This document shows, piece after piece, positions 9,702 through 19,335 of a DNA stretch of 64,000 nt. The stretch's first letter is position 1. The number at the start of each line of letters is the position of its first letter. The notes below the pieces were generated by a model, which had not been told where the DNA came from, made no database searches, and saw only the letters and a program-made list of their open reading frames with translations. Both the position numbers and the translations under genes were made by a program. Source of the DNA: Villigracilis sp024434165 (GTDB taxonomy: Bacteria > Chloroflexota > Anaerolineae > Anaerolineales > Villigracilaceae); NCBI GenBank assembly GCA_030263665.1, contig SZPK01000015.1:34355-98354 (forward strand), written 5' to 3'.

Positions 9702-10770
9702 AAACATCACCCTCGTAACGGGCGCCGGCGGGTTCATCGGCGGCTGGGTGGCGGAAACGCTTTACCTGCAAGGCGAGCCGGTGCGCGCCGGTGTTCGCAG
9801 TTGGTCCGGCGCGGCGCGCCCGGCGCGCTTCCGCATGGAGATCGTGCCGTGCAACATCATGGATCCCGCCGAACTCGACGCCGCCATGCAGGGCGTGACG
9901 CGCGTCATCCACTGCGCCAAAGGCGCGGATGAATCCATCGCCCAAAGCACGCGCAACGTGCTGGAGGCGGCGCGGAAGCACGGGGTGGAGCGCTTCGTGC
10001 ACGTCTCCACCACCGAAGTGTTCGGCGAACAGTCCGGCAGCATTGACGAATCCTTTCCCTGCCAGAGCATGCACGACTCCTACGCCGATAACAAAATCCT
10101 CGCCGAGGAAGTCTGCTGGGAATATCACGAGAAGGGTTTGCCGCTGGTCATCCTGCGCCCGCCCATCGTGTACGGTCCGTTCAGCAAAACCTTCACGGTC
10201 AATCTGGCATACAAACTGCTGGCAGGCAACTGGGGCATTTTCAAAGGCGCGGCAGACGGCATCTGCAATCTCATCTACGCCTCCGACCTCGTGGACGGAA
10301 TTCTGCTCGCCGCAAAAAACGACAACGCCGCCGGGCAGGTCTTCATCCTCAACGGACCCGAACGCCCGACCTGGAACGAATACTTCGAACGTTTCAACGA
10401 CGCGCTCGGCCTGCCGCCGCTCAAGGTGTACGAATCGCAGGGCATCGGCTTCAAGACCAAACTGATGGAACCGCTGCGCGATTCGATCAAGTTTGCGCGC
10501 AGCCGCTTCGAGCGGCTGATCAAACTGGTCGCCGCCAAACAAAGACAGGCGCGGCGCGCCATGAAATTCGTGGAAACGCGCATGAAGACCATGCCGCGCG
10601 TCCACGACCTCAAACTGTACGGACGCAAGGCGGTGTACGTCTCCTCAAAAGCCCATCACCTGCTCCAATTCCAGCCCGGCGTGAGCCTGGATGACGGCTT
10701 GCGCATGAGCGTGCAATGGCTGGAGCAGATCGGCATGAGAAATTTTCAATACACAAAGGGCGCGCGCTAA
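9691..10770 (+). CDS. NAD-dependent epimerase/dehydratase (extended SDR)
   Basis: 359 residues from the ATG at 9691, just before the previous stop. VTGAGGFIGGWVAETL gives the GxxGxxG cofactor motif. FVHVSTTEVFG and DSYADNKILAEE give the catalytic Ser/Thr and the YxxxK pair. LRPPIVYGP and YASDLVDGILLA are typical of nucleotide-sugar epimerases. The C-terminal about 80 residues are rich in Arg/Lys. It presumably makes or modifies an NDP-sugar for the cluster. Its last base is the first base of the next start codon. Confidence 0.86.
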   Translation: MSSKNITLVTGAGGFIGGWVAETLYLQGEPVRAGVRSWSGAARPARFRMEIVPCNIMDPAELDAAMQGVTRVIHCAKGADESIAQSTRNVLEAARKHGVERFVHVSTTEVFGEQSGSIDESFPCQSMHDSYADNKILAEEVCWEYHEKGLPLVILRPPIVYGPFSKTFTVNLAYKLLAGNWGIFKGAADGICNLIYASDLVDGILLAAKNDNAAGQVFILNGPERPTWNEYFERFNDALGLPPLKVYESQGIGFKTKLMEPLRDSIKFARSRFERLIKLVAAKQRQARRAMKFVETRMKTMPRVHDLKLYGRKAVYVSSKAHHLLQFQPGVSLDDGLRMSVQWLEQIGMRNFQYTKGAR

Positions 10771-11714
10771 TGTCCCCCGACCCCGTCCTCAGCGTTGTGA
10801 TCGCCACCTGGAATCGAAAGCGGGATGTGCTGGAAACCATCCGCTCGGTGTACGAGCAGGGCTACCCCGACTTCGAGATCATCGTGGTGGATAACGCTTC
10901 GATGGATGGAACCCCCGAGGAAATCCACGCCTCCTTCCCGGACGTGAAGCTGGTCTGCCTCTCAGAGAATCACGGCGCCTCAGGCGGACGCAACGTCGGC
11001 TTGCGGCAGGCGCGCGGCAGGTACATCCTCTGCCTCGATAGCGATGCCAGCCCCGAGCGCGGCACGCTGAACGCCATCGTCCGCGCTTTCGAGCAGGATG
11101 AGACCATCGGCGTGGTGAACTCGAAGGTCGTCAACGCCTACACACGCGATTTCGACCCCGCCGCCGGTTGGGCGTACAGCGAAAAGCAAAAGACGAAAGG
11201 CGACCAGGAGTTCTTCACCCACAACTTCTCCGAAACGGGCTGCGCCTTCCGCAGGGATGCGCTCCTCAAGGCGGGTCTCTTCTGGGAGCGTTTGTTCTTC
11301 GGGCGCGAGGGCGAGGAACTGGCGTTGCGGATGCTGGATGCAGGCTATCGGATTCTATACTGCCCTTCGGCGGTGGTCCTGCATCGCGTCTCGCCCCAAA
11401 AGCGGATCGCCAGCACGGAGCGCAAATACCACGATTTCCGCAACACCCTGCGCATTTACATCGTCCGCTACCCGTGGTGGCTGCTGGTCTGGATGCTGCC
11501 GCTGAAGGTCGCCGCCGAACTGGCGAAGGGACTGCGGCGCGGGCGCACGGGCTGGGTTTTCAAGGCGGTCTGGCACATCGTCCGCGAACTGCCCGAGTTG
11601 TTGAGGGAGCGCAAGCCCATCCACAACCGCACCGCGCTCGATTACCTGCATTTTCAGCGCGAGCATGGGTCGTTGAGCTGGAACCTCTCTTCGTGGCTGA
11701 AATACAAGACGTAG
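10770..11714 (+). CDS. GT2 family glycosyltransferase
   Basis: 314 residues. The ATG overlaps the previous TAA (TAATG). LSVVIATWNRKRDVLETI, IIVVDNASMDGTPEE and ILCLDSDASPERG are the GT-A nucleotide and metal motifs. GREGEELALRMLDAGYRI is the acceptor-side motif. A hydrophobic YIVRYPWWLLVWMLPLKV near residue 240 suggests membrane attachment. Confidence 0.9.
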   Translation: MSPDPVLSVVIATWNRKRDVLETIRSVYEQGYPDFEIIVVDNASMDGTPEEIHASFPDVKLVCLSENHGASGGRNVGLRQARGRYILCLDSDASPERGTLNAIVRAFEQDETIGVVNSKVVNAYTRDFDPAAGWAYSEKQKTKGDQEFFTHNFSETGCAFRRDALLKAGLFWERLFFGREGEELALRMLDAGYRILYCPSAVVLHRVSPQKRIASTERKYHDFRNTLRIYIVRYPWWLLVWMLPLKVAAELAKGLRRGRTGWVFKAVWHIVRELPELLRERKPIHNRTALDYLHFQREHGSLSWNLSSWLKYKT

Positions 11715-11811
11715 CGCAAGTCCATCCCTTGCGCCGACGGAAGCAATTTATGAAAGCAATTATTTTTGCCGATTCGATGCGCAGACACCGAACATCAAAC
11801 TGGAGGAACAC
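11715..11811 (+). other. Short non-coding gap inside the polysaccharide cluster
   Basis: 97 bases separate two tightly packed groups of the cluster. No promoter, hairpin or short gene could be supported here, apart from the GGAGG that serves the next gene. Confidence 0.5.
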
Positions 11812-13134
11812 ATGAATACAAGCATCAGCATATTTGGTCTGGGGTACATCGGCACGGTTTCCGCCGCCTGCTTTGCCAGGCAGGGACACCGCGTGGTGGG
11901 TGTGGATGTCAACCCGCAGAAGGTCGAAATCATCAACAGCGGTCACAGCACCGTGGTCGAAGAGGATATTGACGAAATGGTCGGCGAGATGGTGAAAATC
12001 GGACGCCTGCGAGCCACCACCGATGTGGACGACGCCATCATGAACTCGGATGTGTCCATGATCTGCGTGGGCACGCCCAGCAACCACAACGGAAGCCTCG
12101 ATCTGACCTACGTCCGGCGGGTGGTGACAGAGATCGGCGCGGCGCTGGCGAAGAAGGACGCCTTTCACATCGTCATCCTGCGCAGTACGGTCCTGCCCGG
12201 CACCACCGAGACGGTTGTGATTCCCGAATTGGAACGCACCTCCGGCAAGACCGCCGGCAGGGATTTCGGCATCTGTTTCAATCCTGAATTCCTGCGCGAG
12301 GGAACCTCCGTCCGCGACTTTTTTCAGCCGCCTTTTACGGTGATCGGAGCCTACGACCCTCAAACCGTCGAAGCGGCTTCCGGTTTGTACCAGCCGTTGA
12401 ACGCGCCGTTGTTCACCGTCCCCATCAAGAGCGCGGAGATGATCAAATATGCGAACAACGCCTTCCATGCCCTGAAAGTGACCTTCGCAAACGAGATCGG
12501 GAACATCTGCAAGGCGCAGGGCATTGACAGCCGCGAGGTGATGGATATCTTCTGCATGGATACCAAATTGAACCTCTCCTCCTACTACCTCAAGCCCGGC
12601 TTTGCCTTCGGCGGCTCCTGCCTGCCAAAGGATTTGCGCGCGCTTCTCTATCACGGTCACCGCCTGGATTTGAATTTGCCGGTGCTGGAAGCCATCCTGC
12701 CGAGCAACGACGGGCAGATCAGGCGCGGGTTCGAGTTGATCCAGAAGACCGGGCGGAACAAAGTGGGCATCCTCGGTTTCAGTTTCAAAGCCGGCACCGA
12801 CGACCTGCGCGAGAGTCCGCTGGTGATACTGATTGAAACGCTGATCGGCAAGGGCTACGATGTCATGATCTACGACCGGAATGTTTCGCTCGCCCGCCTG
12901 CACGGGTCGAACCGGGATTACATCGAACGGGTGATTCCGCATGTCGCCGCCCTGATGTGCGATTCGGTCGAGGAAGTGGTGGCGAACAGCGAGGTCATCG
13001 TCATCGGCAACGGCTCGCCCGAATTTCAAACCGCCATCCAAAAGACGCGCCCCGACCAGATCGTGGTTGACCTGGTCTGCATCTCCCAAAATGGAATGGA
13101 ACTCGCCGCCCAATACGACGGCATCTGCTGGTAA
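11812..13134 (+). CDS. UDP-glucose/GDP-mannose dehydrogenase family protein
   Basis: 440 residues. ISIFGLGYIGTVSAACFARQ is the Rossmann nucleotide motif. EFLREGTSVRDFFQPPF, SAEMIKYANNAFHALKVTFA and GFAFGGSCLPKDLRALLYH follow; the last carries the catalytic Cys. The C-terminal UDP-binding domain includes KVGILGFSFKAGTDDLRESP. It oxidises an NDP-hexose to a uronic acid (UDP-GlcA, GDP-ManA or a similar product), providing an acidic sugar. GGAGGAACAC precedes the ATG. Confidence 0.93.
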   Translation: MNTSISIFGLGYIGTVSAACFARQGHRVVGVDVNPQKVEIINSGHSTVVEEDIDEMVGEMVKIGRLRATTDVDDAIMNSDVSMICVGTPSNHNGSLDLTYVRRVVTEIGAALAKKDAFHIVILRSTVLPGTTETVVIPELERTSGKTAGRDFGICFNPEFLREGTSVRDFFQPPFTVIGAYDPQTVEAASGLYQPLNAPLFTVPIKSAEMIKYANNAFHALKVTFANEIGNICKAQGIDSREVMDIFCMDTKLNLSSYYLKPGFAFGGSCLPKDLRALLYHGHRLDLNLPVLEAILPSNDGQIRRGFELIQKTGRNKVGILGFSFKAGTDDLRESPLVILIETLIGKGYDVMIYDRNVSLARLHGSNRDYIERVIPHVAALMCDSVEEVVANSEVIVIGNGSPEFQTAIQKTRPDQIVVDLVCISQNGMELAAQYDGICW

Positions 13135-13146
13135 CAGGAATCACGC

Positions 13147-14367
13147 ATGAACAATAATCACTCGCAAATCGCGAAAACCCCCGCACGCCACTGCATGGTC
13201 GTCCACGCCTACTATCCCCTTGGGGAGACGCGCGTGGAGCGCGAAGCCCTGGCGCTGGTAAAGCACGGTATCGAAGTGGACGTGATCTGTCTCAAGAAGC
13301 CAAGCGACCCGGAATCCGAGCGCATTAATGGCGTACAAGTCCACCGGCTGCCCGTCCAGCGGCAGAGGGGGCAGGGTTTGTTCGCCCAACTCTTCGAATA
13401 CCTGGCGTTCTTCATCCGCGCCTTCCTCCGCCTTACGCGCCTGCACTTCAAGAACCGCTATCATATCGTCCAGGTTCATAACCTGCCGGATTTTCTGGTC
13501 TTTGTCGCGTTGATTCCCAAACTGATGGGCGCCAAGGTGATTCTCGACATCCACGACCTGATGCCGGAGTTTTACGCCGAGCGCTACCAGCGCCCAATGA
13601 ACAACTTCCTCGTCCGGCTCATCCGCTTGCAGGAATGGCTTTCCTGCCGGTTTGCCAGCCACATCATTACCGTCACGGAGTTGTGGCGGCAGGCGTTGAT
13701 TCAACGCGGTCAGCCCGCCGAAAAGATCTCGGTGGTGATGAACGTGGCGGATGACAATATTTTCCGCCGGGGCGCGGGCGCGCGTACGGCGAAGCAAAAC
13801 CGGTTCCTGATGATCTATCACGGCGTGATCGGTCAGCGGCACGGCTTGGACCTCGTCCTGCGGGCGATGCACAAAATAAAAGGCGAGGCGCCGGATGTTC
13901 GTTTTCTGCTGCACGGCTGGGGCGAATACTCGAACGACCTGCTGAACCTGGCGGAAGAACTGGGCATCTCGAATCTCGTCCAATTCAGCACGACAGGTTT
14001 GTCAACAAGCGAACTGCCCACACTGCTTACCTCCGCCGACCTTGCCGTGGTGCCTTACCGCAACGGCGTATTTACCGGGGGAATCCTCCCCACCAAACTG
14101 ATGGAATATGCCGCGCTGGGCGTCCCTGCCATCGCCGCGCGGACGCCCGCCATTGCGGCTTATTTCGACGACGAAACCGTCCAGTTCTTCGCGCCCGATA
14201 ACGTGGACGACCTTGCCGGCTGCATTCTGTCCCTTTACCGGGACCGCGCCAGGCTTTCCGCCCTGGCGCGCAACATCGTCAAGTTCAACGAAAAGTACAA
14301 CTGGCAGCGCGTCAGTGAAGATTATGTAAACCTGGTGAACCGTCTGGGAACGAACGGTCGAAGATAA
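13147..14367 (+). CDS. GT4 family glycosyltransferase
   Basis: 406 residues. The N-terminal half has MVVHAYYPLGETRVEREALAL and VIHDIHDLMPEF-like sequence; the C-terminal half has LMIYHGVIGQRHGLDLVLRAM and GGILPTKLMEYAALGVPAIAAR, the GT4 donor site. It lies 12 bases after the dehydrogenase, so a uronic acid donor is plausible but unproven. Confidence 0.88.
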   Translation: MNNNHSQIAKTPARHCMVVHAYYPLGETRVEREALALVKHGIEVDVICLKKPSDPESERINGVQVHRLPVQRQRGQGLFAQLFEYLAFFIRAFLRLTRLHFKNRYHIVQVHNLPDFLVFVALIPKLMGAKVILDIHDLMPEFYAERYQRPMNNFLVRLIRLQEWLSCRFASHIITVTELWRQALIQRGQPAEKISVVMNVADDNIFRRGAGARTAKQNRFLMIYHGVIGQRHGLDLVLRAMHKIKGEAPDVRFLLHGWGEYSNDLLNLAEELGISNLVQFSTTGLSTSELPTLLTSADLAVVPYRNGVFTGGILPTKLMEYAALGVPAIAARTPAIAAYFDDETVQFFAPDNVDDLAGCILSLYRDRARLSALARNIVKFNEKYNWQRVSEDYVNLVNRLGTNGRR

Positions 14368-14382
14368 GCGAGAGAGAAAAAC

Positions 14383-15402
14383 ATGACTGTGGACATACTG
14401 AACTCCATCCCTCACGAGCAATGGCGGGATTTTGTGAAATCCCACCCGCAGGGCAACATCTTTCACACGCCTGAGATGTTCGAGGTTTGGAGGGAAACCA
14501 GGGGTTTCTCACCGCAATTCTGGGCGGCAGCAGACGAGGAAGGCATCGCCGCCCTGTGGATACCCGTGCATATTTCGCTGTCCGATGGGCTGTTGAAACG
14601 CCTGACCACCCGCACGGTCGTTTTCGGCGGCGCGCTCTGCCGCGAGGGACAGGCTGGCTCGCAGGCATTAGCCGAACTGCTGAAGCACTACAAACGCAGC
14701 GCAGGAGCGACATCCTTGTTTACCGAAGTGCGAAACGTGTCCGAACCGAATGGGCTGCTCCCCGTCCTGACGGGGGCAGGCTTCAGGTACGAAGAACACT
14801 TGAATTACCTGATCAACCTCCAGGGTCCGGTTGAGGCGGTTTTTAATCGAATCGGTTCGCGCACCCGCCAGCACATCCGCAAAGGCATCAAGCGAAACAA
14901 GGTCCGAATCGAGGAAATCCACGAACGGGACAAAGTGACGGACTGTTACCGCCTTCTGGAGAAAACGTACGGAAGGGCAAACGTCCCGCTGCCGGATGTT
15001 TCATTGTTCCATTCGGCGTTCGACCGGCTCGCCCCCGCGAACATGGTGCGCTTTGCGCTGGCGTATGTGGAGGATGAACCCGCCGCCGTTTCGGTGGAAC
15101 TGCTTTACAAAGATACGGTCTACGGCTGGTACGGCGGTGTGGACAGGCGCTTCATGTCCAGCGTGCCGAACGAACTTTTGATGTGGAACGTGCTGGAATG
15201 GGGCTGCAAGAACGGATACCGGGTTTACGACTTCGGCGGGGCGGGCAAGCCGGACGAGAAATACGGAGTCCGCGATTTCAAAGCCAAGTTCGGCGGCGAA
15301 CTGGTCGGTTTTGGAAGAAACGTTTGGGTCGCAAAGCCGGCGCTTTTTGCCGTGAGCAAATTCGGTTATTCCGTTTTGCGCAGCATACTTTATAAATCGT
15401 AG
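14383..15402 (+). CDS. FemAB-like GNAT-fold acyl/aminoacyl transferase
   Basis: 339 residues and a paralogue of the 1052-2092 product. It shares the PQGNIFHTPEMFEVW opening, the basic SRTRQHIRKGIKRNKVRIEE centre, and the C-terminal TVYGWYGGVDRRFMSSVPNE and YDFGGAGKPDEKYGVRDFKA. The family transfers amino acids or fatty acyl groups to cell-surface acceptors. Two copies imply at least two such decorations of the glycan. GAGAGAGA precedes the ATG. Confidence 0.78.
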   Translation: MTVDILNSIPHEQWRDFVKSHPQGNIFHTPEMFEVWRETRGFSPQFWAAADEEGIAALWIPVHISLSDGLLKRLTTRTVVFGGALCREGQAGSQALAELLKHYKRSAGATSLFTEVRNVSEPNGLLPVLTGAGFRYEEHLNYLINLQGPVEAVFNRIGSRTRQHIRKGIKRNKVRIEEIHERDKVTDCYRLLEKTYGRANVPLPDVSLFHSAFDRLAPANMVRFALAYVEDEPAAVSVELLYKDTVYGWYGGVDRRFMSSVPNELLMWNVLEWGCKNGYRVYDFGGAGKPDEKYGVRDFKAKFGGELVGFGRNVWVAKPALFAVSKFGYSVLRSILYKS

Positions 15403-15412
15403 GAGAAAATCC

Positions 15413-16201
15413 ATGAGAAAAGACGCCATAACCATAGAGGAATCCCGGGTTGCCGACGAGCAGGCTTCGCTTGCCTTCCCTCCGTTCAAGGAGCGCCACC
15501 GCGTTTTCCCCGCCATCTTCGAGAACCGGAATCATAAAAAGATTCTCGATCTGGCGGCGGGGGTCGGCTATGTCACCCAGCGCGTGCTGGAACAGTACCC
15601 GGCAAAGATCATCAGCCACGACCTCAGCCCATCGTGCCTGAAGCATCTCAGCAAACTGGGCGCGCCAACGCTCGACTTCGACATTGACAGCCCGGATACC
15701 GGCTTCCCTTTCGCATCGTCCTCCTTCGACGCAGTCATCTCGCTGGTGACGATCGAACACGTATTGTTCGTGGATGAATTTTTGTCCGAAATTAACCGTA
15801 TCCTGTGCGAAGGCGGCTATCTCTATATTTCCACGCCGAACTACGCCGCGCCGGAATATCTCATCGAACCGGTGATTCACGGGCGCGCCTATCACCATCC
15901 CAGTTCGCCGGCTTCGCGCTATGAATTCTATGCTCACGTGCGCTATTTCACGTTCAAGACCCTGGGCGTCATGCTCGAAGCGCATGGTTTCGCGCTCGAA
16001 GCCGTATACCTCGCCCTGCCGGAAGGCTCGGAGCGCTATCAAAAGTTGCACCAGGAATCGAAATGGAAAGCCTTTGCATTCCGAAATCTGATGCGGCTCA
16101 AAGCCCAACTCCTTCCGCTGCACCGCGCGCCGGAGCCCATCCTGTGTCTCCAGAAAACCTCCGTCATGCGCCCGCCTCGATTCAAAAAGGTCCTGCTCTA
16201 A
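15413..16201 (+). CDS. Class I SAM-dependent methyltransferase
   Basis: 262 residues. ILDLAAGVGYVTQRVLEQYP is motif I (SAM binding), ISHDLSPSCLKHL is the acidic motif II region, and FDAVISLVTIEHVLFVDEFLSEINRIL is the Methyltransf_11 core. LCEGGYLYISTPNYAAPEYL follows. AGGAGAAAATCC lies directly upstream. It probably methylates a sugar or lipid intermediate. Confidence 0.85.
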   Translation: MRKDAITIEESRVADEQASLAFPPFKERHRVFPAIFENRNHKKILDLAAGVGYVTQRVLEQYPAKIISHDLSPSCLKHLSKLGAPTLDFDIDSPDTGFPFASSSFDAVISLVTIEHVLFVDEFLSEINRILCEGGYLYISTPNYAAPEYLIEPVIHGRAYHHPSSPASRYEFYAHVRYFTFKTLGVMLEAHGFALEAVYLALPEGSERYQKLHQESKWKAFAFRNLMRLKAQLLPLHRAPEPILCLQKTSVMRPPRFKKVLL

Positions 16202-16211
16202 AGGAGCCCCT

Positions 16212-17123
16212 GTGGATAATTCCCTGCCGCCCGTTGACGTACCCAACGCCTTCGATATTTACGAGGATGTGGATTACCGGCTCTATTGGCAAAGCCTTTC
16301 GCGCCGAAAACTGGACGAACTCGAACGCGCCATCCTGCGCGAATTACTGCCGCCGCGCGGCAGCGCCGTCATTGACCTGGGCTGCGGGTATGGGCGGCTC
16401 TTCCCCTGCTACGCAGACCGCTTCGAACACATCGTCCTGTTCGATGGCTCCGAATCGCTTTTGCGGCAGGCTCAATCGTCGCACCGCGAAAGAGCGCTCT
16501 ATGTGCTGGGCGATATCAACCGCCTCCCCTTCCGCCCCGCCGCGTTCGATGCCGTCGTCATGGTGCGGGTCTTTCATCATCTGAACCGCCCCGACCAGGT
16601 GATGAAATCCATCGCCGGCATCCTGTGCAGAGACGGCGCATTGGTCTTCAACTACAGCAACAAACGCAACCTGCTGCAAATGTTGAAATACCGGCTGGGG
16701 CGGACAAAACACAACCCCTTCAGCCCTGAACCGCTGACCGTGGAGGCAAACTTCTTCCATCACCATCCCGCCTCGGTCTCTGGACTGCTGGCTGGTCTGG
16801 GGTTCCAAAAATTGATCCACCGTGGAGCGGGCGTCTTCGATAAATTGGCGCCCATCCTCGGTCCGTTGAGTCGTTTCTCTCCAGCCGGCATGAGCCTGGC
16901 TCCCTGGCTCGGCAGGACAGCCCTGGCGCCATGGATATTTTGCAAGGCGCAATTGCCGGACGCCCCGCCGCAAGCCGCCGCTGGGCATCCCGAAGAGCTG
17001 CTGGCTTGTCCGGTTTGCGGAGGCGCGGTGAAAAGGCGCGGTTCGGTACTGGCGTGCGCCGCCTGCCCGCAGGAGTATCCGGTGAGAGACGGCATTGTAG
17101 ATATGAGAACGCAGAGGACCTGA
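16212..17123 (+). CDS. Class I methyltransferase with C-terminal zinc-ribbon (Trm112-like) domain
   Basis: 303 residues starting at GTG, chosen because AAGGAG sits just upstream and no suitable ATG exists. AVIDLGCGYGRLFPCYADRF is SAM motif I. FDAVVMVRVFHHLNRPDQVMKSI is the family core. The C-terminus LLACPVCGGAVKRRG then CAACPQEYPVRDGIVDMR is a four-Cys ribbon like the Trm112/UPF0434 module. It is a close paralogue of the 18372-19313 product; the two flank the radical-SAM gene. Confidence 0.85.
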   Translation: MDNSLPPVDVPNAFDIYEDVDYRLYWQSLSRRKLDELERAILRELLPPRGSAVIDLGCGYGRLFPCYADRFEHIVLFDGSESLLRQAQSSHRERALYVLGDINRLPFRPAAFDAVVMVRVFHHLNRPDQVMKSIAGILCRDGALVFNYSNKRNLLQMLKYRLGRTKHNPFSPEPLTVEANFFHHHPASVSGLLAGLGFQKLIHRGAGVFDKLAPILGPLSRFSPAGMSLAPWLGRTALAPWIFCKAQLPDAPPQAAAGHPEELLACPVCGGAVKRRGSVLACAACPQEYPVRDGIVDMRTQRT

Positions 17124-17127
17124 TGAC

Positions 17128-18375
17128 ATGACCAACCATTCGCAAGGACCCAGGAAAGTATATGTTGAAACCGTACTGGGGGTGTGCAACCGAAGGTCTC
17201 TCGATGCCGAAAGGATCGCCGCCTTCTTTCGCATGAACCATCACGAGGTGGTCTCGAACCCAGCCAGCGCAGATTTCCTCATCCTGGTCACATGCGCCGT
17301 CTCGGTGGACCGGGAAAATAACTCGTTGAGGAGAATCCATGCCCTGAAGAAATTCGACGGGGAGTTGATCGTATACGGGTGTCTCCCGGCGATCAATGGG
17401 CAGGCGGTGGCGTCCATCCACACCGGCAGAACCCTCGCAACCTCCCGGTTGAACGATTTCGACAGCCTGTTTTCAGACGAGAAGTTCAAATTCACCGAGA
17501 TCGGCGATGCCAATCGCTACTTTCCCTCCTATGAGGGGCTTTTCGGGTTCAAATTCTGGAAGATTCTCGCTTCGAAGATTCGGTCTCTCCGGCGGGCATC
17601 CGTCGGCTATATCCTGAAAAAGGAGATTCCGACAGCCATCCGCAAGACCCTGGAAAGGAACAAGCCGCAGCAGTTCACCCCCTACCCCATCCGGGTATCG
17701 TGGGGATGCAACCAGAACTGCTCCTATTGCGGCATTCGGACAGCCGTTGGACGGTTTCACAGCAAGCCGCTGGAAGTTTGCGTGGATGAATTCAAAGCAG
17801 GGTTGGAAAAGGGATATCGTGATTTTGAAATTATTGCAGATGATGTGGGCGCATACGGGGTGGATATCGGCTTGAAGTTCCCCGACTTGCTGAACGCTTT
17901 GTGCGACCTGCCGGGGCGGTTTCGGGTCCATATTTGGAATCTTTCCCCGGTCTGGCTGATCAAGTATCAGGAGGATTTCCTGAACGTCCTTCAGAAGGGA
18001 AAAATCGAAGAAATCCATTACCCCATCCAGTCGGGCAGCAGCCGCATCCTTCACGCCATGCACCGCTACAGCGACGTTCCCAAACTGAAAGAGTCAATCC
18101 ACGCCTTGAAGGATCACCGGATGAAGAACCTGCTGCTCACGACGGATATCATCGTCGGGTATCCCGGTGAGACCGAAGAGGACGTGGACGAAACGATAAA
18201 CTTCCTCGGTCACAGCGGCTTCGACCGGGTTCACATCTTTTTGTACAACGACATTCCAAGCGCGGAGGCTGCCAAATTCCCCGGCAAGGTTTCGCAGGAA
18301 GCCGCGCTGAAACGAATTGACCGGATGCAAAAAGAACTCGACGAACTGCATGTGGATTATTCCGTGATCGTATGA
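17128..18375 (+). CDS. Methylthiotransferase-like radical SAM enzyme (MiaB/MtaB-like, no TRAM domain)
   Basis: 415 residues. The N-terminal UPF0004-like domain keeps three Cys (about 20, 56, 85), the ligands of the auxiliary 4Fe-4S cluster in MiaB-type enzymes. The radical-SAM CxxxCxxC is at 194, 198 and 201 (SWGCNQNCSYCGIRTAVG). ADDVGAYGVDIG and TDIIVGYPGETEEDVDETI match MTTase core motifs. The chain ends just after the core with no room for the RNA-binding TRAM domain, and a diverged linker of about 100 residues separates the two Cys groups. Its place in a glycan cluster argues against a housekeeping tRNA role. Substrate unknown. Confidence 0.8.
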   Translation: MTNHSQGPRKVYVETVLGVCNRRSLDAERIAAFFRMNHHEVVSNPASADFLILVTCAVSVDRENNSLRRIHALKKFDGELIVYGCLPAINGQAVASIHTGRTLATSRLNDFDSLFSDEKFKFTEIGDANRYFPSYEGLFGFKFWKILASKIRSLRRASVGYILKKEIPTAIRKTLERNKPQQFTPYPIRVSWGCNQNCSYCGIRTAVGRFHSKPLEVCVDEFKAGLEKGYRDFEIIADDVGAYGVDIGLKFPDLLNALCDLPGRFRVHIWNLSPVWLIKYQEDFLNVLQKGKIEEIHYPIQSGSSRILHAMHRYSDVPKLKESIHALKDHRMKNLLLTTDIIVGYPGETEEDVDETINFLGHSGFDRVHIFLYNDIPSAEAAKFPGKVSQEAALKRIDRMQKELDELHVDYSVIV

Positions 18376-19313
18376 CCAGCGTGTTTGAGAAGGCCTCACC
18401 CATGCCGCGCGGATTGCCATCCACCACAGCGCCAAGTTCCTACGACCTTTACGAAGGGATAACCTACCAGGATTACTGGACCGGCAAGGATACGGCTAAC
18501 TTCAACGCGCTCGAGCAAGCCATCGTCTGCGAACTTCTGCCGCCTCATGGAGACCGCCTGCTCGACCTGGGCTGCGGATACGGGCGCTTTGCCGGCAGTT
18601 ACATGGACCGCTTTGAAAACGTGGTCATGTTCGACGGCTCTCGTTCCCTGCTCAAGGCGGCGCAGCAGGCGACGGATGGGAAAGCCTGTTACGTCTGGGG
18701 GGACGTAAACTACCTCCCGTTTCGAGCGGGCGTCTTCGATGAGGTCCTGCTGGTGCGCGTCTTCCAGCACCTGGTGGATTCGCGCGGCTGCATCCAAGAC
18801 GTGCGCAGGATTCTGAAGCCGGGCGGGCGTTTCCTTTTCAACTACAGCAACAAGAGGAACGCCTATCGCGTCATGAAATACCTCCTGGGCGGAACCCGGC
18901 ACAATCCATTCGACACAAGGATGCTGATGGTGGAGGCGAATTATTATCACCACCACCCGGCTCATGTCGAAGATTTGTTGAACGCTGCGGGCTTCGAGAT
19001 CGTATCCCGCCGCGGGGCGGGGGTCTTCAACAAGATCGTGGAACATTCGGGCTTCCTGGCGGATATCATCCCGCCCGGCATTTCACTCGCCCCGTTCCTG
19101 GGCAGGTTCCTCCTTGCCCCATGGATATTTCTCGATACGCGCGTCAAAGAGAACAGCCCGCCTGCGCCCCCCGCCGGCGATGAAGCCATGTTCGTTTGTC
19201 CGCGCTGTGGGTTGGACCTGCTTGCAAAACCGGAATATTACGAATGTTCCGGGTGCCGAAAGACCTATCCGATTGAGGATGGGATCATTGACATGCGTAT
19301 GGAATCGCTTTAG
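18372..19313 (+). CDS. Class I methyltransferase with C-terminal zinc-ribbon (Trm112-like) domain
   Basis: 313 residues; ATGA overlap with the radical-SAM gene. LLDLGCGYGRFAGSYMDRF is SAM motif I and VLLVRVFQHLVDSRGCIQDV the core. FVCPRCGLDLLAKPEYYECS and GCRKTYPIEDGIIDMR form a four-Cys ribbon. Sequence order and motifs (YDLYEGITYQDYW, NYSNKRNAYRVMKYLLGGT) closely parallel the 16212-17123 product, so the pair arose by duplication. Confidence 0.85.
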   Translation: MTSVFEKASPMPRGLPSTTAPSSYDLYEGITYQDYWTGKDTANFNALEQAIVCELLPPHGDRLLDLGCGYGRFAGSYMDRFENVVMFDGSRSLLKAAQQATDGKACYVWGDVNYLPFRAGVFDEVLLVRVFQHLVDSRGCIQDVRRILKPGGRFLFNYSNKRNAYRVMKYLLGGTRHNPFDTRMLMVEANYYHHHPAHVEDLLNAAGFEIVSRRGAGVFNKIVEHSGFLADIIPPGISLAPFLGRFLLAPWIFLDTRVKENSPPAPPAGDEAMFVCPRCGLDLLAKPEYYECSGCRKTYPIEDGIIDMRMESL

Positions 19314-19335
19314 CCGGTATCGAAAGGAATCTCCA

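Noticed and set aside
11560..13113. A 517-codon minus-strand frame opposite the UDP-sugar dehydrogenase gene
   Set aside because: Antisense shadow; no ribosome-binding site or family sequence, and the plus-strand gene has full catalytic motifs.
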